DNA from: Macrotrachela quadricornifera
Lineage: Eukaryota; Rotifera; Eurotatoria; Philodinida; Philodinidae
Direction: 5' to 3'
Length of the DNA: 64,000 bases
Assembly: GCA_022393335.1 (NCBI GenBank)
Contig: JAJEKB010021303.1
Span: forward strand, 620,148 to 684,147
This document shows, piece by piece, positions 24,066 through 35,914 of the stretch (its first letter is position 1; every line of letters begins with the position of its first letter). Both the position numbers and the translations under genes were made by a program. Below the pieces are notes generated by a model. That model was not told where the DNA came from. It saw only the letters and a program-made list of their open reading frames with translations, and ran no database searches.

Positions 24066-24716
24066 TATATATCGTGCCGAAGTTATACTGTTTGTCGAAG
24101 TTAGTGTGAATGATAAAATAAATATCAACTATCAAGAAATCAACAATATCTTTCGTATTGTATTCTACAAATCAGTTTTTTTTCATCAAAACAATAATAC
24201 AAAATTTATTTTTGAACACTATGACAAATATACTAGCGTTTTAGCGAGAATAAATATTCATTCGACTTGCATTTTTACGTATTTACTGCGATACAGATCG
24301 AGAGGTGTTTGCTAGATTGCAAAGATGCAGCAATCTTTTATGAAACAATAAGATTATTAAAAATATTAACGGTTTCAACGTAGAAAAAAATTAACATATT
24401 GTATCTCTTATTCGTCCGAATATTCGCAAGTTTGTCATAATATTCAAAAATAAATTTTGTATTATTGTTTTGATGAAAAAAAACTGATTTGTAAAATACA
24501 ATACGAAAGATATTGTTGATTTCTTGATAGTTGATATTTATTTTATCATTCACACTAACTTCGGCAAAATATATTTATCGAAGTTTAACTTCGACGATAC
24601 GTATTGCCGAAGTTATAACTTCGACAAGAATAATCGTCGAAGTTATAACTTTGACAACATCGTCCGTCGAAGTTGTAACTTCGGCAAACCGTGTAACTTC
24701 GGCACGACATATATAC
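24066..24716. mobile_element. 650-bp inverted-repeat element with a palindrome array
   Basis: Outer ends ATATATCGTGCCGAAGTTA (24066) and its complement (to 24716) are inverted. Inner arms 24083-24228 and 24430-24565 are near-identical inverted copies, so both strands show the same shadow open frame. Between the right inner arm and the right end, 24568-24705, lie about five tandem palindromes of the type CGAAGTTATAACTTCG (variants with GC/AC flanks), spaced about 33 bases. The left side has only one or two half-copies, so the array expanded on one side. No protein. Non-autonomous element with iteron-like internal sites. Confidence 0.7.
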
Positions 24717-24936
24717 CAAATCATCAACTTCTATAGAACATTACTTTCCTCTCAAGCAAATGGATTCAATAAAAGGATAGCAAAAATTATCAATGAGACA
24801 TCGTCTATTTGAATAGGACATGGCATTTATATTGGTAGGATATCGATGGATATGAAGGAGATATCGCTTACAATTTTATAGGATGCTGCTCTTCTCCATG
24901 GAAAACTAGTGCGATAAGAGTATAAGAAAGCGAATA

Positions 24937-25141
24937 CATCCTATTCCGTGATGTTGAATATTAGCGGAATCAGTTCCGCCTAGGATCTAGTTCCATCCGG
25001 TTCCGGAAATAGATATTAACATAATACGATTCAATTCCGGAATCAGACGGAATTTCTGGAAATTCCATCTGATTCCGGATCCGGTGGAATTAGTTCACTA
25101 GGCGGAACTAATGCCCTAATGTTCAACATCGCAGAATAGGA
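24937..25141. mobile_element. About 205-bp miniature inverted-repeat element
   Basis: Ends of about 57 bases are inverted: ATCCTATTCCGTGATGTTGA at the left matches the complement of the right end, and AGTTCCGCCTAG is shared. The centre has a second inverted pair around GGAATCAGACGGAAT and ATTCCATCTGATTCC. No target duplication could be fixed. Confidence 0.7.
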
Positions 25142-25149
25142 TGACTGCT

Positions 25150-26060
25150 CATAAGAAAAAGTTTCAATGGGATATCATCTTTTTCTATGAGAGATTGCAG
25201 GAGAACTAGTAATATATCTTCATCAAATCAATGACATTGCTTCAGATATATTTCAGATATCGTCTACAGATCGGTCCAGTTTTCTATGACACACGACTTG
25301 TGTTTATAAGATATCGATTCAATGAGAGGACGAGAAGGATTAGCGGCGGAAGATCGCACTCCTCTGTAGAAGATGACGATGAATCGAATGGGATGTCTTC
25401 TAGAGATCGTTTTGTCTTCTATAAAACATGGCAATACTGTAACGGGTATCCATTTATGAAGAGTGTATCAGTAAATGCTAGCGAGCATACCGTATTTTTA
25501 TAGGAAACTGAGCAGAATCTCCATATGGGCATCTCATTCGAAACGATTGGTGCACATCGATATGAATGGTGTCGCATGAAAACGAAAGTTGTTCGCTAGG
25601 AGATGAAAGATGTTTATTGTCGATATGGTTATGCCATTGAGAAGCAATGTTCGTGACGGACAGAGTCATGTTCCATATGAAGATAGATGATGTCCGTTGG
25701 AAAATCCAAAATATTGTTGCCTGAATCCTTGTATCATTAGAAAGCGATGTCTCGTGTGAAATAACGATGACCCGTTGGATATCATAGATCTCCATGATAT
25801 GGATCATTATATCATTGAATACTGAGGTACTGTACCATATGTAGCAATGTCCAATACGATTGAAGGTAATGTCCTATGAGAAATGACGATCTCCTGTGTC
25901 GCTTCAATATCCCAAAGAAAAAGACGACGTCTTATTACAGTTATGCGATACCATATTAGTAATTCAATATCATATATCAAGGAGCGATATCCCAAAAATT
26001 GACAGGAGTAGCGATATTCATAGAAAATGGTACGATATCCATTTTTCATGAACATCGTAA
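25150..26060. repeat. Degenerate GATATC/GATGTC-rich satellite-like stretch
   Basis: Short units of roughly 35 bases built on GCGATGTCCCATATGA / CGATATCC-like words recur on both strands. Several open frames cross it, but their translations are low-quality repeats of that unit, so I do not call genes. Similar words begin already at about 24800. Confidence 0.45.
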
Positions 26061-27170
26061 ATTGGTGAAACAGAATACTTAAGAGAGGGTCCGCGAGAGG
26101 ACCACCCTATTCTATCAGAGAGCCGCCGAAGAAAATTTTTTTTTTTTATTTAATTATCTCAAATGAATGGTCTAGGTAAACCATAATCAAATCCAAAATA
26201 TTACGCCATTTGGCTTTACCTGTAGAAAATGCGAGCTGTAACAAGTATAAGGGGGTCATTTTGATCTCCAAAAATTGCTATTCTGAGGGGTTGCTCAGTA
26301 TTTTGACATTATCTCACGATCGGCTTGACCGTTTGAGCTCGGGGACGTCTCATTTGGTAGATAGCAGTCTAGGCTAAAGATTCATTCAATTCAAATCACC
26401 AATATATACGATAAAAAAATGTGATAGGTCAAGAATTATTCAAAATTCGAGAAATGACTCATTTCAAGATGGTGGTATTTTGGACTTTTCTTGAGTGGTG
26501 CACGGGCGCTTACAGTTCTTTTCTCGCCAGGGATAGATCTCGTTGAGACACATATTCTGACACTAAATTGTCAAGAGTAAAACACTAAGGATTTAAGTTA
26601 GCATGGACCATATTGTAAGTCACTGAACTTAATGACAATTGATCCTACTGCCCAAAATCACAAAATTTCTTTAGAAATCAGGAAAACGACTTTAGATTCG
26701 TGTTCAGCGCGCAAAATTGGGTAGGATAAATTACTCTAGCGCTATTTCCTGCATACATCTAGCAGAATCATGATGTTAGGTGCTCTCTGTGGACATATGG
26801 TAGGTATACGATGCATAATATATCAATATGCTGATTGTAAGCAGAGACGGCGCGAAGGGGAGAAAGCTCCAGCGTAATTTTCAAAAGCAGGAGGGGGTAA
26901 CCCACCTATCTCTCCTCGCTCGCACCATCCCTGCCTAATGCAAGAAAATTCTTTAATACTTCCCTACCTTCGAAGATAGCAATGCTGGCAACGATTTTTC
27001 TCGATTAGACTATTTCGAAGGAAAAATTGACTAAAATAAAAAGTTTTTCGAAGTTAAGTTCGGTTACACGATTGTTATTTTTTGCAAAACCAAAACTTTT
27101 CTCAGACTCATGAAAAATTCTCCTTTACCTTATTGTTCTAGGATGCGAAAAGTGTTGGAATACAGTTGTT
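26061..27170. other. Moderately GC-richer transposon-like debris
   Basis: No protein recognised. At 26842-26938 a small element has inverted ends (GCAGAGACGGCGCGA and the complement of TCGCACCATCCCTGC) and resembles hAT-type miniature elements. A poly(T)/poly(A) run sits near 26140. Confidence 0.4.
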
Positions 27171-27179
27171 TTCAAAAAC

Positions 27180-27330
27180 TTGAAAAAAAAGTTTTTTATC
27201 TTAACACTTTTTTCTCTACAATTATAAGCAAGTACAATAGTCATTTTTTTAGGACTAAACCCTCGATGCATACAGTACACGTTGTACATATAGAAATGTG
27301 ATTTCTTTCCTTTTCGATACTCTTAGAAGT
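27180..27330 (+). repeat. Lone copy of the Tc1-like element leader
   Basis: Aligns with 33010-33145, the DNA immediately before the Tc1-like transposase start: TTTCTCTAC.ATTATAAG, GG.CTAAACCCTC.ATGCATA and GTGATTTCTTTCCTTTTCGAT are shared. Here no transposase frame follows, so this is a truncated copy. Confidence 0.7.
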
Positions 27331-28319
27331 AAATAAAATAAATGGAACAATGTTTCCAATTTTTTTTCCAAACAACTGTATAGTATTGAAACTACAAATC
27401 GAATATCTTAACATATTCGACCCAACGTGAGCTACTGGGACGACTTACAGTATATTGCATAGTAGTTAGTCGGCTATGAAAACAAAAGTTCTCAGACAAT
27501 TTTTTCGTCTGTCAGACTTTATGAAGCTCCGTTTTCTGATAAATAAATGATGGGGTTAGAGTAAAAATATGGAAAAACTCAAACAGCTCTGTCTGATTAT
27601 AAAATTCAATGTTAATATCATCTATATTTGGAGCTATACGCTTGGAAAAGTAGTATTTTATATCACAGAATCAAATCGAGTTCACTATGTTACAATTAAC
27701 GATTGAAGGATCAACAAGCTGTTAATGTTAAGTTACGAGGTTTGTGCTTAATTTTGAATGCATTTCAGCATAACAGATAAAACGGGCCAAACGAAAGAGA
27801 TATCATTCAATTGTCAGTTATTCCACTAACGAAATGCCTGTTTCTCGAAAATAACAATTTTGCACAATAGACCAAAAAATCTTAAATTTGAATGATGTTA
27901 GTCAAGTTTTACAGGAAACAGTTACTTTTATGAAATAGATCTCCCTCATAGTTAATTGGTTGGTTAACTGTTATTATTGACGAATTAAGTAGTTCCTGTC
28001 GTTTGCTTATTATTATGTTTAGATAACTAAAGCTATTCCAGATTTAGATTAATTAAACCATGTTCGAAAAATAATTCAACATAGTTGAAACAAACCGTTG
28101 TATTGATGATGTTGTCAAAGAAATCGAAACAAATTTCGCGCATTCTTTCATTAGGATAAAATAAAATGGGAAGATTTGGGACGTATAACTTGTACTCATA
28201 TACATAAAACATATCTGAATTGTATCATACATATAAAGAAGCTATGAGCATTTTTAGGAGCAAGTTTCTCATGCCTCTCAACCTTATTTGAACAATAGTG
28301 AAAGTTTTGAAAGGATTAT

Positions 28320-28505
28320 CTACAGTAAATTTAGTTTTACAAGTTGCTTACTCCATTTTTCCGGCGATTTTTTAGATTTAAGAATTCGTAAATATATCGT
28401 AATACCAACCACAATAGAAAGAAGAAACAGACATCCCAAGACGAGTAACAGTAAACACTTATTTCGTTCTCCAGTTTGAGAATAGCATCGAGTAAAATTG
28501 ACCAT
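28320..28505 (-). CDS. Orphan exon with one membrane segment
   Basis: ATG at 28505 opens a 61-codon frame: a short polar start with two cysteine/arginine-containing turns (CYSQTGERNK), then about 24 hydrophobic residues (LLLLVLGCLFLLSIVVGITI), then a basic stretch (RILKSKKSPEKW). This is a type II anchor layout like the N-terminus of the FG-GAP gene at 61463. A possible splice donor (GTAAGC) follows the tryptophan codon, but I cannot find a downstream extracellular exon within 1 kb. It may be a leftover first exon of a repeat-protein gene, or chance. Confidence 0.3.
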   Translation of the reverse strand: MVNFTRCYSQTGERNKCLLLLVLGCLFLLSIVVGITIYLRILKSKKSPEKWSKQLVKLNLL

Positions 28506-29128
28506 TGTTCGCAGTAATGTTGATCCTAGAACAGATTAGAGCTACATATATTATCTAAAATTAAACAATACATTCTTGTTATCAATATCGTCTACATACA
28601 CAGTTGTAAACAGATCTTTTTCTCATGAAACCATTTTGAAACTAGTATTTCTTGTACGATAAAACATTTAGATAGCACTTGAAGAATTATAAAAGAAACT
28701 GTAGATTTAATTTATTCGTTGCGTAGGCCACTCCTCAACTCTTGAAATAGGATTCTGATAAAATTGTCGATTTGTAAAAGTTTTGGCTGGTTTAATTAAG
28801 ATCTCGAATTGTCACATGTGAGGTCGAAGACTATGGCATATGAACAAAAAATACAGATAAGCTCGCATAGAGTACATTATTTACCATTACGTTCTGAAAG
28901 AAAAGATGCTGAAAGAATGCTATTCGATGCAAGCTGAAGTTTATTCATAAATACAATTCAATGAGACTGAGTAGAATTTATAATGGCTGACTTGAAGTTA
29001 CTATTGTTCCAGTTCTACATATATCATCTGTTTTCTCTCGTGCGATTGACATTTTTGAGAAGAGTCTGTTAAAGACTTTGGGTCTATACAAGGTTATCAT
29101 TCTGCAGAAATTATGTTCATTAGACAGC

Positions 29129-30745
29129 TCATTTATCAATCTCATAAGATAAAGCTGATATTATTGTAAAAAATGTAATCGTTTTGACCGAAACTTGTGT
29201 AGTCTTCACATTATCACAATATATAGATCTGATTGTCTCACCTTTCTTGCCGTTTGACGTCATTTGCTCTTTGACATCCTCTAATTTTTGACGCCATTGC
29301 ATACTTTCCTCATAGTCATTTTGTTGGGAGGTAATGTCAGCAAGATCATCATATGCAGTCAGAAGTAAAGGATCATTGTCCGAAAGGTGGTTTATACAAC
29401 GATTGTAATATTTTTTAGCCAAATCGAGTTTGCCCATCTTCCATAATACTTTACCCAATGTACACAGATTTGTCTCTCCAATGCCATTTTTCTTTTTCAT
29501 TTCTGTAAGAACTTGCTTCAAACTATGTTCATCATCACCACATAAGGACATTTCAATGATCGAGACATGATAGTCATCACAAACGATGGAGTTAAGACGA
29601 AAAATAGAACCAGGCGTAAAGAGTACTTCTGATTCATCAGGAAAATGACTAGTTTTGGTGATGTCAGCAAATGGTCTCGTTGTGATTACTTTAGGCTCAG
29701 CAGTGATTTTGAATAGTACTGCTTCTAAATTGCTCTGTTGACTTGTATCTGCTCTGTAGAAATTAGCTATTTGTCGTCGTTTACTAGTGGAAAGAAATGA
29801 ATTCACGGAAACGAATTGACCAATATTTTTTTCAAGGTATTTCAGCTCACTGCTTGAGATCAATTGACTTCGATAAACTTGAACAGAATGCTTAGACTGG
29901 AATTTTTGTAACAGACGTTGTATGTCAGCAATAAAACCACGATACAAAAAGATCATATGAATATCTTGTCTACGTAGAGCAGCATTTAGAGTCTTGTAAA
30001 AGAATGATTGTCGACTGTACCATCACAAAGCCTTGTCGGGTGAATAATCATTTTGAAATTCGCGAAGACGATTGAGTTCGAGTTGGTTCCCTTCGTATTC
30101 TTTCTCAAGACAAGAGATCAATTCATTTTTATCCTTCTCATTATTTTTTAGACGAAGAAGGCAGTCGATAAGTACTTGAAAAAAGACAAAGTGGCCATTG
30201 ATTCCTATTGTTGAATTGCCTGTATCAGTGACTGTAGTGAAAATGTTAATACACAATGGGTCTTCTACTTTTGTTCGACTTGTATGATCTTCACTGATTT
30301 GAAATACCAGTTTGTCGAGTTCTACATGGACACCTTTTATCTAAAACAATGATGCAACATAAATGAACACTCGTCAAAACAATCTTACTTTTGCAAATTG
30401 ATATGCCCACTTTTCATCAGCTTCCTTGCCCTGGGAATTGATATAAATTGCTGAAACTTGTCGAAGTTGATCAATAGAAGGTACTATTTGTTGTGCTAAC
30501 TGGCTACTAACAATGATGATTAATCGATCATCTTCTGATGCTTGTTCTATATAGTTTTTGCATTCTTCAACATCATGAAATTTTTTAATATGATTAATAG
30601 TAGCACGTAATTTTTCTTGCGTATGTTGATTCCTTTGAATATTGGCGTTGGTATCAAGCCAGATAAGACTGAATATTTCAAGATGATTGTCATTGTCATC
30701 ATCATTGGTAGAAGATTCATAATGTGGTTCATCAGTTGTAATCAT
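29129..30745 (-). pseudogene. ADP-ribosyltransferase + TPR protein, one premature stop
   Basis: Exon 1 30745-30389, 48-bp phase-0 GT-AG intron, exon 2 from 30340. Residues 1-135 form the N-terminal domain common in bdelloid ART proteins (SLIWLD near the start, DRLIIIVSSQL, IYINSQGKEADEKWAYQFAK). The arginine-specific ART domain spans about 240-385, with the R-S-E triad: R in VYRSQ (about 276), S in VNSFLSTS (about 300) and ExE in DESEVLF (about 355/357). TPR-like helices follow (LGKVLWKMGKLDLAKKYYNR; YDDLADITSQQNDYEESMQW). TGA at 30025-30023 (codon 225) interrupts the frame between the two parts, in the motif KAL-stop-WYSRQSF where family members have tryptophan. Everything else is intact, so the damage is recent, a sequence error, or bypassed. 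The family transfers ADP-ribose from NAD to target proteins. A GTGAGA after SNGKKG may end the last exon earlier than 29129. Confidence 0.82.
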
Positions 30746-32640
30746 CTTTCTAGAACAATGAAATTATAGGTCTCCTGAAAATTATCTCTGTTTCAATACA
30801 AATGCATAAGAGCTTAGATGCGCATAGATTTATATACACATTCTCATGTTTTCATCTAGCAGCTTAAAACATCTATCTGTCGTTCATTGTAAGCAAAAAC
30901 TATAAAAGTTTGCATTAGATGACGACAACTTTCGATTTAGAACAAAATTTCTTTATGTATATTAGAACGTATATCTGCAACGATCAAAAAAAGAATTTTG
31001 TGGTTATAGAGATTAGTAAAACACGTATGAAGATACCTACATTGAAAGAATTTGTTATGAATCTAAAAAGGTAAACTAAGAAACACAGACATAGTTCTTA
31101 TAGAACAATTGACAAAGCCTATTCATCATTCGATTTGAATCATCAATGCATAATCGGGCAAAAAAATAAAACACAAGTTTGATCGAAAAATGAGAAGATG
31201 ATCAATCATGTAATTATAATAGTTTGAAGAGAAAAAAAAGATAATTTAGATATACATTATAGTTAAAATGAATAATGGAAAGATCGACTTACGGCTTGAT
31301 AAAATTGATTTAATTCTTAATAAAAAATCTTATTCAAAAATTGTCAAGAAAACGTTGTTTTTCTTCTATTTGGAATGAAGGAATTTAAATAATTCGATAT
31401 CTCGGCAAAATGCTGACAAATATTATACGGAAATTGCCGTTTGGAAAAGAGGCAAGAAAAAAAAACATTGAAATAGCGTACATATAATAAATGCGAGGCA
31501 CAATAACAGAATACAGTACAGAACAGAAAGAGAGAAAGAACGACAATTGATGACAGACTCATGGCTATAGCATTATATCTCTGATATCCTTGTAAACACA
31601 AATTGTAGATTAAACGTATCTACAGACATATTTAGACCCAAAAAGAAATTGACTTGAATAGCCAAGAAGAGAAAAGCTTTCTGCGGAAACGTTAAGGATA
31701 ATATCTTGTATATATAGTCGTTGTCTATATATATAAAGAAAAAACTTTCTTTGTTCGTGTGTTATTTATGCATTTGGACATGATACGACTAAATGCAATG
31801 AAATTTTGCCTTTTCCAGAGAGTTTCTGTGCATGATTGTTCCTTAATAATTTGAGAATGAAAGTCTATAAAAGACTGTGCTTTCTGCCATTGGACACAAG
31901 AAATTTTAGGATACTCCAAACAAAATGAACAGAACGTACGAGATGAAAAGCAATCATATGAATGGAAATATTCATTGAATGATGAAAGCAACAGGTGAGA
32001 TAAAATTCTATTATTTCTTACTCATAATTGATTATAGCAGAGAACGTATTGTCAACAAGAGGAAATAGCCGGACATATATGTGATGTGATAGATATACGA
32101 AAGGAATACACGTAACTCATAGAATGACCTAGATTAAAGGATAATAAGAGATCCAATATATATGATTAGAAGAAGATCATAGCCACATCATTTTCTCTTA
32201 CACCGAATCCGTACTATCAAATTATCTCGATCAACATCGGGTACTTCCGATAGTATCTAATAAGAACACTAGTGAAATTCAAGCGAAAAGACATATTTTG
32301 TGATAAAAAAAGTTTTTTCACATGTTTTACCTGACAAAAAAGAAAAGGTTCCGCTGATAGTTTTATAGAACATGTAGAAATCTATCTAAATCTAAAGGTT
32401 CATATAAAAAACTAATAACAATTTAAGAAAGTGACTTAAGAAACAGATTAATCTGTATTCTAACAAAAAGACAAATCAATCTGCTAATCTCGATTAAGAG
32501 TGGCACTTTACTTTTGCGAGTAAATATAATATTCATCATTTAAACCTGACATTCCCACGTATAAAACTATCACTTGTAGTCCATCTGAATTAGGATATTT
32601 TAACATGCAAAGCTAGCAAAAAGTAATTGTATTCGTTTTT
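30746..32640. other. AT-rich stretch, no gene seen
   Basis: Open frames of 85-88 codons on the minus strand (31344-31601, 31725-31991) are cysteine/phenylalanine-rich but show no known domain. The 21 bases at 32224-32244 are repeated exactly at 47248-47268. Confidence 0.45.
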
Positions 32641-32689
32641 TTATTTCTCTCAAAGTTCTCCTACGATCAGCTTTTGTTTTAAAAATATT

Positions 32690-32990
32690 TCACCACACGC
32701 AGTACAGATTTGCACAATAGATGATGACTCTTCGATCGTTTTCTCTTGAATAAAATATGTAACCTTGTTTAACACCAACTGTTGAACCTATCAGAGATTG
32801 TGAAAAAGTAATAGTGTGTCTAGCTGCTTGCATAGCCAGTCGAATATCTTGCTTAATTGATTGAGGTTGTTGCCGTCATCCATCCACGTGAGATTCAATG
32901 AGATCATAACCTAATTGCAATAAAAATAAACATCGGCGATGTCGTTTCGTTTTATTTCATTGAGAATTCTTCGTCATTCATGCTACAGCT
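32690..32990 (-). pseudogene. Possible piggyBac-like transposase C-terminal relic
   Basis: On the minus strand one frame reads TKRHRRCLFLLQLGYDL, then IKQDIRLAMQAARHT, then a remnant of a cysteine-rich ending (GYIFYSRENDRRV...YC). The order basic stretch, FLxQLGYDL helix and Cys-rich tail resembles the C-terminus of piggyBac-type transposases. It is interrupted by three TGA codons (about 32979, 32956 and 32879), each of which could have been TGG. No upstream DDE domain is visible. Family assignment is tentative. Confidence 0.35.
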
Positions 32991-33009
32991 ATTTGCAAAT
33001 AAACTTAGA

Positions 33010-33582
33010 AAAACTTTTTTTGTTTAACGTCTTTTCTCTACCATTATAAGTAAATTCAAAACTCATTTTTTGAGGGCTAAACCCTCCATGCATATACTTT
33101 ATGTTGTATATACAGAAGTGTGATTTCTTTCCTTTTCGATAAATATTTATTCAATTATGGCGTCGATCAGTAACTTAAAAAATGGCCATCTTTCAATTTT
33201 GTCTTATTGGAACAATGGCATGCGATCTGCTTCCTTTATTCATCGTGAAACAAATACTCTACGGAGCACTATCTATTACAATATTAACAAATTAAAACAA
33301 TCAGGTTCATTTAATCATCGAGGTGAAAATGGTCGACCACGTATCCTTAGTAAAAAAAAGAGCGAAAAACTATTGGTTCTTGTACAGAATTTGACGGTGC
33401 ACAATTTAAAAACAGAATTAGCTTTAAAGATCGAAACAAAAAAAAGTTATAGTGAAAATATTGAGAGGGTTACCTATTACGGCTCGCCCGTTACTATAAG
33501 AGTAGGCGCTAAAAGTTCATCATTAATACTCAATATAGATTGTTTACATGTATTAGAAGATGCGTTAAATCATCGAATATGA
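33010..33582 (+). pseudogene. Truncated Tc1/mariner-like transposase with its leader
   Basis: The leader 33010-33145 is a repeat shared with 27180-27330. ATG at 33157 opens 141 codons. Residues 8-70 are a paired helix-turn-helix: a LSYWNNGMRSASFIHRET-type first HTH, TIYYNINKLKQSGSFNHR second HTH, then the GRPRILS linker typical of Tc1/mariner. After about residue 90 the frame loses similarity and ends at 33582 without the DDE/D catalytic domain. So only the DNA-binding part remains. I do not see terminal inverted repeats. Confidence 0.72.
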
Positions 33583-33925
33583 AATATAACTTTATATGTA
33601 TGATTTGTTTCTAGTAAATAGAAGGATATTGCCAAATAAAATAATAAGAAAATGTATGTATCCAAGGTTATTTTTAATCTTGAAATGCCCATTTAGGATT
33701 CATATCGACGGTAGTCTTATAAAATAGAAACAATACACTGTACTACCTAAGAGAAACAAGCGATACTTCATGTGCTTCACAAAAAATGTTGAAATAACGT
33801 ACTACTGAAAAAAATTTTTATTACAATCAAACGGTCTTTAGCGTTCTACGGGTCAAAAAATGTTTTTTGCAGCTTCAATTAATAAGTTGTATATATTGAC
33901 GAATTTACCATTCTTGCTCTTATTT

Positions 33926-35914
33926 TTATTTATTGGAGGGCACATTTCTAGTAGTATAACCGGATACCAAATTAGATAGGTTTACACTTGCAGTAGTAAA
34001 ACTAGGAATTGGCTTAGTCAAGGTGCCACCTGTAGCATCATTCAAACTCGAATTAGAAAGATTTTTGTCAAGCATATCTAATGTTATGAATGAATTATTT
34101 TCCATTGGCATTAAATAATTAAGTGTATCATTATTAACACCTGTTATGTTATGTCCACCAAGTATAACATCTACCTTTTCCAATCTTTCTTTTATTTCTG
34201 ATAAATGCATCTTCAGCAAGATATGAATCAACGAAATCACATTGTTCTATCGGAATATGTCTTAAACGTTCTCGTATACCAGAACAAACATCGAAAACAC
34301 ATCCTGCACGGAGAGATAATGCTGTATAATCTATAAATCGTCTTGTTAATACGTTCCAATATGAAAATATACTGATTAACAACTCTTGCAATCGATTGTT
34401 CATCATTTGAAATAGCATCAAACATCAATTCATCATCATCATTCATTGTCGAAGTAGAATGTATTTTTCTACTGATCGTTGTTTATATTTACTAACTATA
34501 TCCATATAATAATGATTCATTGTATATGGATCATGTTTTTCTAATCGAATCATTTCTTGTAGTTGATCATGTGCTGCCTGTTTTTTTTCATTCAAATGCG
34601 AAATAACAATATTACGAAATGCTGGTAGTAATTTTGCTAACAATATGTCACTCTTACATGCACTATTATCATTATCTAATAATAATCCATATATTAAGCG
34701 AAAACATTCGTTTATAAGCGTATTTGTGACATTCCAAAGTTGATCAAGTTTTTCACATATTAAACGTTTTAATACAGGATGTGGAAGAAAATTTGGTAGT
34801 TCTTCACCAAAACATGCTGACATAGCATCTCGAACTTTTGAAAAATATTTTGGTGTAAATAATTCTCGCGTATATTTATGTATTATTCCTTCAAATTTTT
34901 TGAATTTTTCGTGTAATATATTAATCATACTGGCATGCTGACCAGCATTTGAATTTATAAAACGTACTTTTAAAATATTTTCTACATAAAAATCAGCTAA
35001 TTCATAATATTTAGCTAAACGTGCTGAAGGTGTTTTGTAAATCTGGTGGAAGTTTTGATAATTGTTCATACACTTCTTTTAATTTATTTTGTATTTCATT
35101 TTTGATTTTTGGAAATGTTTCTTGAATGAGATTAGTAATAAGTGCATCAATACCAAGACAATACCATCCAACAATAGTCGAAGCTGAATGTTGACGAAAA
35201 AATTCTTTTTCAGGTTTACGTGCATTTTCTAAAGTTTTTCATCTGTACTACGATTACGAACAGCAACAAAACCTAACTGTAAATGAATAATACCTATTGT
35301 TCGAATACCTGATGGATCTACTTCACCTGCTAATGTAAATGATTCAACTGTTGCAATATCAACATTAGCAGGAAAGACATATAAAATAACACTACCTTCC
35401 TGCCGAGTAAATTTACGAATTAAATCTGTTGTTTGTTTGTGAATATCTTTTGGTTGATCAGCTATAGGATTACGTGCTATACCAGGTAAATCAACAATGG
35501 TTAAATCACGTACATCAGGTTCTTCAACTTGTAATTCAATTAAATCATGAACAACATTTTTATGATCACCAGCTAACTTTTTCATTTGTTCTTCAATTTA
35601 TTTTAATATATTTAATTCACTTTTATCTAGACAACTTTTTTATTATCACTCTATAAATGACACATTTGTCTTTGTTTTGATTTACGTAATCTTAATATTA
35701 ATGGACATCGAGTAACAATACCAGAACCTTAAGGAAGTTCAACTAATGATAATGCTTCCAATAAAGTCGATTTACTACTTGACTGATCACCAACAACAAC
35801 AACATTTGGAAAAGTAATGCCATAATCATTCGATGATAATAATGATAGAACTTGATCAATTTTATCCATAAGAGGACGAATTTTTTTATCAAACGCATTT
35901 GTAAATGTATCCAT
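33926..35914 (-). pseudogene. Dynamin/Mx-like large GTPase, broken
   Basis: Order along the minus strand: start MDTFTNAFDKKIRPLMDKID (35914), P-loop GDQSSSKSTLLEAL, SLVELP then a stop, DLTIVDLPGIARNP (G3 switch), a stretch with VESFTLAGEVDPSGIRTIGI, middle/stalk region 35069-34443 (ARLAKYYELADFYVENIL, KYFSKVRDAMSACFGEELPNF) and a GTPase-effector-like region 34421-33926 (FSYWNVLTRRFIDYTALSL). Lesions: the P-loop glycine of GxxxxGKS is serine; after RTIGI the sequence jumps to HLQLGFVAVRNRS, losing the TKxD (G4) segment; a stop at about 35731; frameshifts near 35050, 34443, 34400 and 34200. Family members (dynamin, Mx) hydrolyse GTP to remodel membranes or restrict viruses; this copy cannot. 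Confidence 0.87.

Noticed and set aside
24106..24553. Two near-identical open frames on opposite strands
   Set aside because: They are the two inverted arms of the same element read in opposite directions.
24568..24705. Resemblance of the palindromes to loxP arms (ATAACTTCG)
   Set aside because: Only a nine-base overlap, wrong spacer and no recombinase nearby; taken as coincidence.
18590..33000. Reassignment of TGA to tryptophan
   Set aside because: Intact genes here use TGG for Trp and the NHL and ABC frames end at TGA where their families end; the in-frame TGA codons are confined to genes with other signs of decay or to a single site.
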